From: Taxillus chinensis
Taxonomy: Eukaryota > Streptophyta > Magnoliopsida > Santalales > Loranthaceae
Reading direction: 5' to 3'
DNA: 64,000 nucleotides
NCBI GenBank assembly: GCA_023512835.1
Contig: CM042089.1
Coordinates: 28,958,440 to 29,022,439, forward strand
Shown in pieces: positions 36,723 to 47,605 of the stretch. Under the pieces are notes generated by a model that was not told the origin of the DNA, did not search any database, and worked only from the letters and a program-made list of their open reading frames with translations. Positions within the stretch are counted from its first letter, which is position 1. Each line of letters begins with the position of its first letter. The position numbers and the translations under genes were made by a program.

Positions 36723-38877
36723 TGTAAAGACCTGTATTTGGGTAGGGCTGAGAGATAGTCTTTCTTTGTTGCTAAAAACATCTGGACAATATTGTGTTTG
36801 TCAATGTGAGCATTTTGACTGTAATTGGGCCCAATTCCGGGTCAGGCCCCGAGTGACCTGATTGTTGACTTTCTCGGGGTTTATTGGTTGACTTTGCGTT
36901 TGAGCGGTCAATTGGGTTAGAAAATATCTGGATAGTGATGTGCTCGTCATTTTGAGCGTTTTGACTGTACTTGGGCTCAATTTGGAGTTTGTGACCTCAG
37001 GAGGTCAACTAATATTTTTGAGATTTATTAATAAAAGAAAAGGCAGAAATATAAATAGGATGAGAGTAAGAGCTTCCACGTTACGTTATCTTATTCGTGC
37101 GTTGGAGAGCTTAGAGAGGGAGAGAGAAGCTTGGAGCTTTCGCTTTGGAGCGTTTTATGCTTATTCGATCGTCAAGAATCATTTCAGGTAGGTGTTCCAT
37201 TGATTCTTCACCCTTTAGTTGCTGTTTTATTGGATTAACATGTAAGAATTAGATGAAATCATGAAAATTCATGATGAACCCTAGGAATTGGGGAAAAATG
37301 GAAATTGAACATGAAACCTAGATGATTTAGGTTGTTTGGTAGCTTAATGTGGCTAGATGATGTTAGAAATCCTTAATATGGATGAATTATTGCTTAAAAT
37401 GGAGATTTAACGAGTATAATTGGGTTTTGGGACGAAATCGGGAAGAACGCATTCGGCAGTTCGCGACTGGGGAACTGCTCAAGGCTAGCTTCGAGCAGAG
37501 TGTCGAGCAAAGCCTCGAGCATGTTGCTCGAGCTTAGAGTGTCGAGCAGCGTCGAGCAAAGGTGTCTCGAGCAGTTAGACAATGCAGTTGCCAATGTAAG
37601 TTGCCATGGTGCCTGGACCCATTTACATTGTAACCATTAAAGTATAATACTTATGTTACAACGTAAATAAGGAAATACCCCCCATTTGGATTTAAAGAAA
37701 AATAATAGAAAATTAAATTCCCACTCCTTCAAAATGTGAAAATTTGGATTTAGTATAAAATCTCGAAAAAATCCAATTTTTCGTAGAGGTGAATTTTTGG
37801 AAAGTGGGGTTAGACATCTCAGAAAAATCCCCAAAAATCAGATTATCATAGTTATGATATGGAGACCCAATGTCGGGAATTTTTATTTCAAGAAAACAAC
37901 TCCTATGGGTATCTCCTTCCTTGGTCAAGGAATGATGATCGATTTGTGAAGACTGGCTTCAATTATAAAGGGAGTATGTGAACCTTAATGTCATATTGGT
38001 GTTGGTATGTTGGTTCGAGGAATTGAGGCTTGAGCTCTATGACTTGTTGGGTTCTCACCGTGAAGTACAGATGATGTTATGTGGTTGACGGGGCAGGCAT
38101 ATGTGCCGATGATAGGCCTGTGTGGCACTGTGGCCGGGCATATTGCGTTGTGGCCGTAGCAGGCATATGCGCCGATGGCATGCCTGTGTGGCACTGTGTC
38201 CGGGCATATAGCACTGTGGTAGAGCTGAGTGCCCTGAGCTGGGATCCCGTTGAAGATCATGTTGAGCTCGTGGAGTTAGGGCTGAATGCCCTGAGTTGGG
38301 ATCCCATGGAGGATCGTGGACAAGCTGTCTTGTGTGGGCAGGCTGGGTCGTGATGTTTGTTTGCAGGCTGTGTCCTGATGATTGTGTACACTACATGGTG
38401 TGTACGAGTACACTAAGCATATAGTATAGACTTATATGTTTGCATGAGGTGGAGTTTTGGGGTCACCTACTGAGCTTGTCGCTCACCCCTACTTGTTGTT
38501 TACCTTTTTCAGGTGTGACCCAAGACTAGTGGAGGACTTTCTTCCAGGAGGACGTGCCCACTACTTTGATGTATGATACAGTATTGTATTCTATATTATT
38601 ATGTATTGTATCCTGGACATGGGTCCGTGGACAGTTGTATTTGCATACTGTTTGTGATGTGATGTCTGTATGACTGTTCGACTTATTGTATGCATGATGA
38701 TATATGAGAAAGTACAGGATTACCCTTGATGTATGACTGTACAAGGTTGCATGATTGAGACAGCATCCGCGGTGTAGTCTCTATTGGTGCTAGTCACCAA
38801 CCCTTTGACCTTTCGGGTGCGGGCAAAGGGAAGTCATGTTCCTGGTTCTGGGTTCCCTGGAATTTGGGGCCGTGACA
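36723..38877 (+). mobile_element. Solo LTR, chromovirus-like Ty3/gypsy (2155 bp), TSD ATCAT
   Basis: It begins TGTAAAGACCTGTATTTGGG, ends GGGGCCGTGACA, and is flanked by identical 5-bp duplications ATCAT at 36718-36722 and 38878-38882. No coding or internal region lies between the ends, so it is a solo LTR left by LTR-LTR recombination. The ends resemble Del/Tekay-type LTRs. Inside are a 66-bp tandem duplication (38093-38158 and 38159-38224), a second duplicated unit with 'gatccc' (about 38220-38325), and a CTCGAGC-rich segment (about 37475-37575). Confidence 0.88.
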
Positions 38878-39476
38878 ATCATGTGGTAGATTTTATATGT
38901 AAATATCTCATATGTTGTTTTTCTTTTTACCCTTATCTTGCTATTGCTATATACTATTTTACTTATCTCATATAACTATTCATAATTTTATTATCCTTTT
39001 GTGCTAACTCTATTTTACTGGAAAATAACATCACTTTTTTACTTACCATGTTTATTTCTTGTTATTAACATCCAACATGGGCCTATATAGGACACATGTT
39101 CTGTTCCATTCCACCCCACACACAATCTTTGGTCACATAGACCATCTCAGTACTAGGTGTCCATTCATTCCCCACTTAACATGCAACATTATTCCACATC
39201 AGTCCATAGGTACCTGAGAGGTGCACCCTCATTCATACATTCACAGATCCATAAAAGCCTGCCTTCATGCATTGTATCACTTAGACATGTAGATCCATGC
39301 ATACATGCTTACTCACTCACACGTTCATGCATACATGCATGCCAAAATATAAAACAAAAAAAAACAAGCAAAATATAAGAGAAAAAAATGGGAGCTTATC
39401 GCAGTCCACTTCTACCACAACCAAGATTATGCACCGATACAACCTCAGATCCTGACTGCAACAATCATCCACTTTA

Positions 39477-41030
39477 ATGGCAGAACAAATAGAAAACAGA
39501 TTTGTTAGTCTGGAGCAAGGCCAACAAGAACTGCAAAATCAAATGAAGGCCATGATGGAAATGTTGACCAAGATGGCGGCAGACAAAGACAAGGGTCCCA
39601 CCGAGATGGCCATTGACCAGTCCCCAAGGCAAGCACAAGAGGTAGTGCTGCCTCCCCATTTCATACCAGTACCCCCACAGGAGTTCAATCCATCCAACAT
39701 GAACCCTGGGCCTTCTCATCAAGTCCAATTCACCTCACCTACTCCAAGCAACGTGGCTAAAGCTATGGGACTTCATATACCTTAGGAGGGTCATCAGTCA
39801 CTGTCAATGAAGAAGCTGGAGGAAAGACTCAAAGCAATTGAAGGAACAGAAGCTTATGGGATGATCAGTCCCCAAGATTTGTGCCTGGTGCCCATAATCA
39901 TTCTGCCACCAAAATCCAAGGTACCGGACTTCGAAAAGTTTAATGGGTCCTAATGCCCAAAAACACACCTTACTATGTACTGTCAGAAGATGGCTGCCCA
40001 TGCTAATCATGACAAGCTCCTCATGCATTGTTTCCAAGACATCTTGACCGGGGCACCACTCCGATGGTACATTCAGCTGCAGAGAAGTTATATCAAGACT
40101 TGGAGAGACCTCACAACAGCTTTCCTTACACAATACAAACATGTCACGGAATTGGAGCTGGACAGGTTGGCATTGCTAGCCTTTGAGAAAGGAGTTATTA
40201 AAAGCTTTAAAGTCTATGCTAGGAGATAGAGGGAGGCAGCTACAGAAGTTCAACCCCCGCTAACTGAAAGGGAGTTGACCACAATGTTTATCAAAACTTT
40301 AAAAGGGGTATACTATGAAAAGCTGATAGGTAACGTATTTAGCAACTTCTCAGATCTAGTGGCTTCAGGGGAATGTATTGAAGACAGTGTAAAAGAAGGG
40401 AAGCTTCATGGACATACGTTAGACACATCCAAGAACTCCTCACAGACGGGGAAAAAGAAAGAACCAGATGTCCAGTCAATCTAGCAAAGCACTCCTATAC
40501 ATCAAGCCAACTTCGGGACATATCCCGGTTTGTATCCTACACCTGGATCCTATGCAGGGCCACCCTCAATGACAGCCTATGCAATGCCGACAGCTCCATA
40601 CTTAGCATATTGACCACAAGGGGGAGCTCCTTATAGTTTTCCACCAAATCTAACTCCAACCATGCAACTAGAACCCCAACAAACCCCTGTCAGGCTGAGC
40701 CAAACCACCAATAGACCCAAGCAAGAATTTGATAAGACCCCTATAACCTATGCTGAGTTGTATTCATGACTCTTGGACGCTAGATTGGTGACTCCAATTC
40801 CAGCAATAAAAGTGAAACAGCCACCCCCTGCATGGTACAAGTTGGAGGCCCGATGTGGCTATCACAGCAATGGAGCAGGACATGACCCTGAAAATTATTT
40901 TGCCCTTAAGAAAATTATCCAACAGTTAGTAAGGGCCAAATGGCTAGACTTTTCGAAGCCATCCGGTGAACCAAGTGTTAACTTAAATCAATTACCAAAA
41001 CATTTAAGCCAGAAAACAATGGAGCCATAG
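39477..41030 (+). pseudogene. gag: Ty3/gypsy gag, single frame with six in-frame stops
   Basis: One continuous frame of 518 codons from ATG 39477, with stops at about 39783 (TAG), 39951 (TAA), 40227 (TAG), 40482 (TAG), 40608 (TGA) and 40767 (TGA), but no frameshift. It opens with a coiled-coil-like segment (IENRFVSLEQGQQELQNQM). The Retrotrans_gag core shows VPDFEKFNG, LTGAPLRWYIQL, TWRDLTTAFLTQY and PPLTERELTTMFIKTL. A Pro-rich linker leads to a C-terminal RCGYHSNGAGHDPENYFALK, which matches the CxYHxxxxGHxxExC segment of Tat/Ogre gag but has Tyr for the last Cys. Several stops fit transitions from Gln, Arg or Trp codons (for example Trp to TAG in ARR*REA). Confidence 0.88.
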
Positions 41031-41299
41031 AAATAGCCAGGTTTATGATGTTGTAAGAAAACTCTCTAGGGATGTGGTAATTATTTGTTGTTTGTGTGTG
41101 TTCATAAGAACTATCAACCCCGTTTCGTTTGATTAAGTTTATTTTACCTACAATTTTTGTGTGCAACATCTGTCACTACTTGTTTACTCTTTTGGCATGG
41201 GTAGTAAGCCCAAACCAGATATCAAGCTAAGGAAACCTAAGCCTTTCGGTTCTACCTCAAACTGCAAGCAGAACAGACTAGAATTAGCTACTTTTTTTC

Positions 41300-41590
41300 C
41301 ATCATGGGCGGTCAAGATTTTAGCTTTCCCAAGGAGGTCCGGGTTTCTTTTTTTTTGAGCTTCTTCCTAAACAAACTAGTTTTAGCTCATTTCTTTCCAT
41401 CCTGGGCAGTTAAGATTTTAGTTTTCTCGAGGCGGTCCGGGTTTCTTTTGTTTGAGCTTCTTCCTGAACAAACTAGTTTTAGCTCGTTTCTTTTCAGTTT
41501 TCCTGGGGAGGTCCGGGTTTATGTGTCTAGCTTCTTCTTGAACAGACTGGAATTAGCTACTTTTTTTCCATCCTAGGCAGTCAGACTTTC
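41300..41590 (+). repeat. Tandem repeats of about 90-110 bp before the gypsy PPT
   Basis: Three to four imperfect units, each with TTTTTCCATC or TTTCTTTCCATC, GGTCCGGGTTTCTTT, GAGCTTCTTCCT and AACAAACTAGTTTTAGCTC. The repeats lie between gag and the PPT, where Tat-lineage elements often carry repeat arrays. Confidence 0.85.
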
Positions 41591-41734
41591 TTTTTCCCCG
41601 AGGCAGCTAGGATTTCCCTTCCTGCCACACAATGCTCTAACCCAACCTCAGCAATAGGTAAGTTAGGTAAGTGCTCTAATCCATCCAAAATGAGTCCCTT
41701 TTATCTTTGTACACTGTTTGTATACAAACAATGC

Positions 41735-41749
41735 ACAAAGAGGGGCAGC
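41735..41749 (+). other. Polypurine tract of the gypsy element
   Basis: ACAAAGAGGGGCAGC immediately precedes the LTR start TGTTAG. This is the expected site for plus-strand priming and fixes the LTR boundary. Confidence 0.75.
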
Positions 41750-43842
41750 TGTTAGACCTCATTTTGTCCAGGTTGGACATACTAACCCTATTTTAAATAT
41801 TTATCTACCCACACCATATCTTGTGAACAGGTCCAAAGAAGCCTAAAGTTGAGAACCTCTGCTACAAGCCCTCGAAGTGCCCCAAGGCCAACACTAGATG
41901 AGAGAGGATAAACTTTGGAGAACAGTGCACTTGACCATGCACAATTCCGAGTTCAAATAAAGAAGTTAGGGCTAAAAGAATTATGGTCAAAGGGTAAAAT
42001 CCAGAGCTTCGTCGTCAAGTAGTCAAATCCAGAGCATTAGGACAAATTCGAGACATCAATCATCCGAATTAAGCCTCAATCATTTAAAATAAGCATCAAA
42101 CATCCGAAATATGCTTCCAATGCTATGGATCCGAGCCTTCCAATGATACGAAATAAGCTTCCCATGATACGGATCTGAGCCTTTACATCATACGGAATAA
42201 GCTTCAATCATCCGGATCCGAGCCTTCCAATCATTTGGAATAAGCTTCAATTATCCGGATCCGAGCCTTCCAATCATCCGGAATAAGCTTTAATCATTCG
42301 GATCTGAGCCTTCAATTGATCCGGATCCGAGCCTTCATCGACCTTTTGAGCTTCGCTGTTTGACCTATTCATGGGCGCGCTCACTATTATTTCATGGGAT
42401 TAGCTAGGCAAACGCTTTTCAATGGCTGTCGGTCACATGTGATCATATAAGAACAAAAAGACAATCATGGGTCATCAGTCCACCCGACATAAATGAAATT
42501 TAGCAATAAAAAGGGGCTGACATGATTAATACAGCCATAAATGCGCAATCAAGGGGCTGCGTCCAAAGGCATTAAAAGGAGCCTTCTCCTAAAAAAAAAA
42601 AGAAGTCTTATGCAAAAAACAGAGAGAACACCTAAGATTACGCCTAGATTTTTGCCTAGCTCTCTCCCTTTCTTAAAAGAGTTTCGACGCCCAACTCTCT
42701 CCCTTTCCCAAAATAAAAAAAAACTTTTCTTCTCATATTCTCTCTCTCCCTTACGAGCTTCCTTTCCCAAAATAAAAAAACTCTCCCAGACTCTCTCTTT
42801 CTCTCTTACGAGTTCTCTTGCTCAAAACAAAATCTCTCTCCCATATCAAAAAATACATCCTCCCTCTCAACTCCAGCATACCACCGTAGTCTTCAAATTA
42901 AACCCTAGTTGATATTCGTAATTTGCACTATTAGATTTGGTGATTCTATTTTCGAGCAGGAGATTATTAGCGTGGACAGGATAGCTCAAACAGAAGGCCG
43001 ATGTTGAAGCCCTATCCAAACCAAAGTCGGTTAACTTTTTAGTTCATTTGTGTTTGTTTATTTATTACTTTTTCATTTATTTATATCTCTACTTGATGTT
43101 TCCTTTTTATGTTGTTGTTATATGTTGTATATCTTGTATATATTGTAATATGTAAAGTATAGTAAAAAAAACAAAGAGATATGAAAAAAAGAGCAAAAAA
43201 ATGATGAATTTCTATTTGTAGATGTCACAATCACACACTTTATATTTATTTTGATATGTGTGTTCATTAAGTTACAGCAAAAAAAAATGCAAATATGCAT
43301 TTTAAGTTTTAACCTGTGTAGATTTAGTTTCAATTCTTAAAAAAACAAAATAAAAAAATGTTTTTAATTAAGCCAAAAAGAGAAAAACAAAAAAACGTTT
43401 TAAAAAAACAAAAAACAAAAGCAACAAACAACAAAAAAATGAAAGCCAAAAACAAAAAACATTAAATTAAAAACAAAACAAGAACAAGAACAAAAAACCA
43501 ACAAACTAAAATTTTAGGATTTTATTTTTTACTTCAAACAAAAAAATAAAACAAAACAAAACCTTTAGGATTTCATTTAGAAATTTAGGGTAAATCAAAG
43601 TTAATCATAACTTTTACAAATAACTTAGCTAAATAAAAAGCATAGACTTTTTAGGAAAATAATAATGCCTTAACCCAATCAAAACAGTAAAAAACAAATA
43701 GAAATCTCTTCCTCCTAAGATAAGTACCGAAAGGGTGCTATAGGAGTGCTAATCCTTCCCTATACATAACTAAACCCCAAACCCTTATCTGGTAATGTAG
43801 AGTACCCACATTTTAGGTGACCAACTGCACCCAAAAAAAACA
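41750..43842 (+). repeat. LTR of the Tat/Ogre-like gypsy element (2093 bp)
   Basis: It begins TGTTAGACCTC after a PPT and ends ...AAAAAAAACA before a PBS-like TGGTGGCG, with TGTT/AACA inverted ends. Inside are the CATCCGGA-type repeat array (42060-42340), a pyrimidine-rich stretch with repeated TCTCTCCCTTTCCC (42655-42850) and very A-rich sequence (43140-43700). No ORF of note; 42541-42912 is low-complexity. Confidence 0.8.
42060..42340 (+). repeat. Repeat array in the gypsy LTR (CATCCGGA...GAGCCTTCCAAT)
   Basis: About 7-8 imperfect units alternating GGATCCGAGCCTTCCAATCA and GGAATAAGCTTCAATCATCC. The period is roughly 40 bp for the pair. It sits in the U3 part of the LTR, where such arrays often act as enhancers. 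Confidence 0.88.
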
Positions 43843-43843
43843 G

Positions 43844-43856
43844 TTGGTGGCGATTT
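43844..43856 (+). other. PBS-like sequence after the gypsy LTR, with about 80 bp of leader
   Basis: TTGGTGGCGATTT starts 1-2 bases after the LTR end. It resembles the TGGCGACTCC-type PBS used by many Tat/Ogre elements, followed by leader containing CCCAAACGAAAACC. The LTR therefore has internal-type sequence on both sides. Confidence 0.55.
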
Positions 43857-43934
43857 TGTACATTTCATCATTCGGTTGTGGCCCAAACGAAAACCGGTGA
43901 TGACCGCGGTCATTCGATTCAACCACTCATGAGG

Positions 43935-44777
43935 GTCGGATGGCATCATGGAGGTGACATCCTCAAGAGGGGTGGCAGTAGCAGCAGGAACATCGGCGAT
44001 TGAGGGAGCCAGTTGGTCAGCCATAAGGGAGTCAGGGCGAACCGACACGGCAGTGCCGGAAGGCTGAGTAGTGGGGGCGGGTTACCGACTACGCTGTGAG
44101 CCTTGGGAGACAAATGGTGCAGTGACAGAGTGGATATGATAGGATTGAGGCATCGAGCTTACCTCACCCATGGAACTCCCTTATTTCTCAGGAGCAAGCG
44201 CTGATAGGCCATGGGCAGAAACACCCTGAGTGGTGAGAGTTCCATCCGGGAGAAGATGTCAAAAGTAATAAGCTTGGGGAAAGGTGACAACTTGGCTACT
44301 GGTAAAGACCTCTGAGCACAAATGGAGGAAGACCCAAGTAAGAAGACACCCCAAAGACATGTTTCAAGGATTATTGCCCATCGGCCAAAACAAGATCACA
44401 CCCCAATCTAATGCCTTTCGCTCGAAGACTCCATACATGGAAAGAAGAAGATCATATGGAATAGAGTCGAGGGCGGAGGTGCACACCAGAAGACTACAAG
44501 TTAGGATGGTTGCTAGACATCGATACTGGCTAGAGAAGCCTTTAACCTTGTGCTCCTTTACTTTTTAATGATAGCCCATGAAAGTTGCCATCATATTGAG
44601 GTCGGGCTGGAGGGAATTGCCAATTGGAAAATGGAGAGAGGATTGAAGAACAAATGGGGTGATGGTGATGGAAACACCATGTATGGTAGAGATAATGGAC
44701 GACAAGGTGCAATTGAAGTCCCAATAGTACTGTAAGATATCAACTAAAAGAAGGTTAACCGAATCAGAGACCATATG
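43935..44777 (-). pseudogene. Diverged relic of a Sirevirus env-like gene
   Basis: The minus strand reads VNLLLVDILQYYWDF, GVSITITPFVLQSSLHFPIG and MMATFMGYH. These align with LVDLLIDDIIEYYQRI, GESITITPAILRAALHLPLG and the corresponding end of the element A and B env-like regions. Nucleotide similarity continues toward 43960 (for example ccatccgggagaagatgtc against A's ccatccggcgtaagataac). It is much more diverged than A is from B, so it comes from an older or different Sirevirus. The protein match stops at 44777, where an LTR begins. Confidence 0.72.
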
Positions 44778-45800
44778 TGTAATGACTCGTGTTTGGGGAT
44801 TTGAAGAGTTAGTTATTCGTGCGTTTAGGCAAGGACTCTTGTCCAGACGGTTAGCGGGAGTCCAAGGGAGCAACCCCCCTTGTGGGGATTCTGGGGTAGT
44901 GCCCCGAAAGCCAAATTATTTCAGAAAAGCTAAGTTGGATTTTCGTGTGAAGGCTTGGTTGATGCAGCCTTGGTCGATGTGGGATTGGTCGAGGTGGTCG
45001 ACCTGGCGTGGTGAGTGGTAGATGTCAATCATAAGAGTTTTCAGAGAGTTTGGTCGATGCGAGATGAATTTCGATTTGTGATCGATGTGTGGTTGACGTA
45101 GTTGAGGTTGACCAGAGCAGATTCTTGAGAGGTTTCCCAAGTGTGTTGGTCGACCTAGATGTATGGTCGAGGTCGACTAGAGTAACTTCCCGAGAGGTTT
45201 CCTAAGTGTGTTAGTCGATGTGGGTCGATATGCAGTCAATGTGGTCAATTTAGGTGCACATCGACCAGGTCTAAAACTGTCACGCCCCAGATTTCCAACC
45301 CGAGGAAACCGGTACGTGACTCCCCTTGTACCCACACGGAGGGCAAAGGGGTTAGGATGCAAACCCCGAATTTAACATTTTAAACATCCACAACACATTC
45401 AAGAAAGTAATGTTCATAAAAGCAATCCACAATCCAAACCAGTCTTTATTACAACAAAATCCTCTTTCCAATCCATCCCCACTGGTGTTACATCAATTCC
45501 CATAAAAAAATAACATAAATGGAAGAGAGTAAAATAAATAAGGTCTTCCACCTTGGTGTATCCACCTAACGCCTGTAAGTCCCTGGAAAACAAGCAAACA
45601 CAGTAGAAGGGGTGAGCAACCACAGCTCAGTAGGGATCAAGTCTCCCCAACCCTTCCCATGCTCCTAGCGGCTACATGCATGTGCACAGGTGTAGTGACG
45701 TGACAGTATTAGGAAAAAGAACATAAAACATTCCACACAAGCGGGCGTAACCCCAGCCCCAGCCACACCTGGCTAACAAACCACATCTCAAGCAAGTAAT

Positions 45801-45920
45801 TTAACCGCCTCTTCAGGCCATCGATTTAACCGCCTCTCAGGCAAAGTAGTTTAACCGCCTCTTCAGGCCATTGGTTTAACCGCCTCTCAGGCAAAGTAGT
45901 TTAACCGCCTCTTCAGGCCA
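45801..45920. repeat. 50-bp tandem repeat, 2.4 units, inside the solo LTR
   Basis: Units start at 45801, 45851 and 45901 with TTAACCGCCTCTTCAGGCCA. Each contains a shorter internal copy, TTAACCGCCTCTCAGGCAAA, so it is a repeat within a repeat. Confidence 0.96.
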
Positions 45921-46468
45921 GATACCACAGTCATGCACACAACACACACCACGGTCACTTAAGCATAAAACCAAACACTTGGTGTGCACCCATTCACAAG
46001 TGCACAAACCCAGCCATTCAGGCAATAGAACAAACACCCAGCATACATACATACACTAAATCACAAGTCCAGCCACACAGACATATTACCAAACACGTAA
46101 TGGGCATACACACAGCTATATTCACACAGGCATTTCATTGAACATATAGCATGTAACAACAGAATCACACCAAAATGCCACTGAAGGCCAACATCCATAT
46201 AGGAGATCACACCTATATGGATTACATATATATATAAACAGATATAATCCATAATCTACCCTAGAACCCTAGGACAGAGGAGGATTTAGGAAGAACAGAA
46301 CCCCTACCTTGTATGTTCTCCTGCTCCCGCTTCCACGCAAGACTCCGACCACCCACGCAAGACGCTCCGACAGCCACCAGAAGCTCTTCTTCCCCCTCTC
46401 TCTCTCTCTCTCTGCGACGGCTGGTGGAGCAACAAACCCTAAACCTAAAACAGAGGGGTTTCTCCTCC

Positions 46469-46477
46469 TTATATAAA
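46469..46477 (-). promoter_or_regulatory. TATA box of the minus-oriented solo LTR
   Basis: The minus strand reads TTTATATAA followed by GGAGGAG and, further on, an (AG)n leader. The arrangement is that of an LTR promoter. Confidence 0.55.
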
Positions 46478-46486
46478 CAACACAAC

Positions 46487-46545
46487 ATCAAAACGACGTA
46501 GTTTTGATTAAGTGAATCCCAGCATCAAAACGACGTAGTTTTGAT
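46487..46545. promoter_or_regulatory. Two ACGT-core near-palindromes in the solo LTR promoter
   Basis: Two identical 22-bp elements (46487-46508 and 46524-46545). They read ATCAAAACGACGTAGTTTTG plus AT and are palindromic except for one base pair. They lie just upstream (in minus orientation) of the TATA box. ACGT-core palindromes of this AAAACGACGT type recur in plant LTRs and are plausible bZIP sites. Confidence 0.6.
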
Positions 46546-47270
46546 GGAACAAGCTATGACCTTCCCACATCCATACATACCAAAATAGTCACAATTCCAA
46601 CATGGTCCTTTGGGAAAAGATGATTAGAATGACAAAACCAAGGCAACCATGCAAAAACCCGCTGCACGCCAATTCCCTAATTGGCGTGTAGCTCCAAATG
46701 CACTCAAACTTCACCCCAAGCCTCCTTGCATCTTGTAGAGGTCTGAGAAGCAAAAATATGCTTGCACGTGAAATGGGTGAATTCACGTGTAGCTCCAAAT
46801 GCCCTGAAATTTCTGTGGTAGATAGAGGACCTCATTCTAAGAAACTTTTGTTCTTGCACGCCAATTGTTTGAGGCCATCTACTATACCAAAAGTGAGCTC
46901 CAAAATCTGCCAAAACAGCTTAAAACCGCATGTATATGCATAGCATCTTCCTAGGGCATAAATGCACGTTATCACTTGTCACATGCACCACCCAAAAGTC
47001 CCCTCTTGGGCTCATCTCTTACCTCAAACTTGTGCACCAACATCCAAGGTGTTTGTGGTTAACTTCTTACACACGGGTTACACACGGGTCATTACAAAAA
47101 CAGTGTTGGTTGACCTGGATGTCTGGTCGACGCGAGAGAATAGTGGTCGATGTGGTCGATCTTTGGTATTTTCGGTTGACGTCAACCCTAAGTTAGTGTA
47201 TTTTTGATGTACGTCGTATTTGTCTGCGATTTTAGGGTTTTCTAGGTTCTATTTTTGGAGGGTGTCAGAA

Positions 47271-47304
47271 GGGGGGGGGGGGAGAGAGAGAGAGAGAGAG
47301 AGAG
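47271..47304. repeat. (G)n(GA)n microsatellite
   Basis: 12 G followed by about 11 GA units, within the plus-oriented chromovirus-like LTR. Confidence 0.95.
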
Positions 47305-47543
47305 TTGTTGGTTCAATTGTTGCCGCTGCGTTCTTGGAAGAGAGAGGCGCCTATCGGAGTAGGGCAAGAGCAAGGAAGATCTTTCAAGCTGAAACCCTAA
47401 CACAATCGGATTTGAGGTAGGTGGTTTTGTCATTTTATTGGGCATGAAAAGACATATTTTGGAATTTCAAACTCTGTTTTGGTGTACTAGTTTGGGAGAG
47501 ATTGTGTTATGATATGTGACATTGTGGTACTATGATAAACCGA

Positions 47544-47573
47544 TATATATATATATATATGTATATATGTATT

Positions 47574-47604
<31 letters not shown>
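47544..47604. repeat. (AT)n(GTAT)n(TG)n compound microsatellite
   Basis: An AT run, GTATATAT-type units and then about 14 TG units in the same LTR. Confidence 0.95.

Positions 47605-47605
<1 letters not shown>

Larger units (their letters stand above)
38883..43842 (+). mobile_element. Ty3/gypsy Tat/Ogre-like element lacking pol (gag plus LTR)
   Basis: The parts in order are leader sequence with no significant ORF (38883-39476), a gag frame (39477-41030), tandem repeats (about 41300-41590), a purine tract (41735-41749) and an LTR (41750-43842). Only about 0.7 kb separates gag from the PPT, so protease, RT, RNase H and integrase are absent. Gag type and PBS type point to the Tat/Ogre lineage. 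The left boundary is not defined; no 5' LTR matching 41750-43842 was found in the window. Confidence 0.7.
45278..47096 (-). mobile_element. Solo LTR, chromovirus-like, minus orientation (1819 bp), TSD AAAAC
   Basis: On the minus strand it begins TGTAATGACCCGTGTGTAAC and ends GGGGCGTGACA, typical of Del/Tekay-type LTRs. AAAAC flanks both sides (45273-45277 and 47097-47101). In minus orientation a TATA box (complement of 46469-46477) is followed by an AG-rich leader (complement of 46395-46413), which supports the orientation. Two ACGT-core near-palindromes lie just upstream of the TATA. A 50-bp tandem repeat is at 45801-45920. No internal domain is present. Confidence 0.9.

Noticed and set aside
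42541..42912. 123-aa plus-strand ORF rich in Lys, Ser, Leu and Pro
   Set aside because: It lies in a pyrimidine- and A-rich repeat part of the gypsy LTR; composition explains it.
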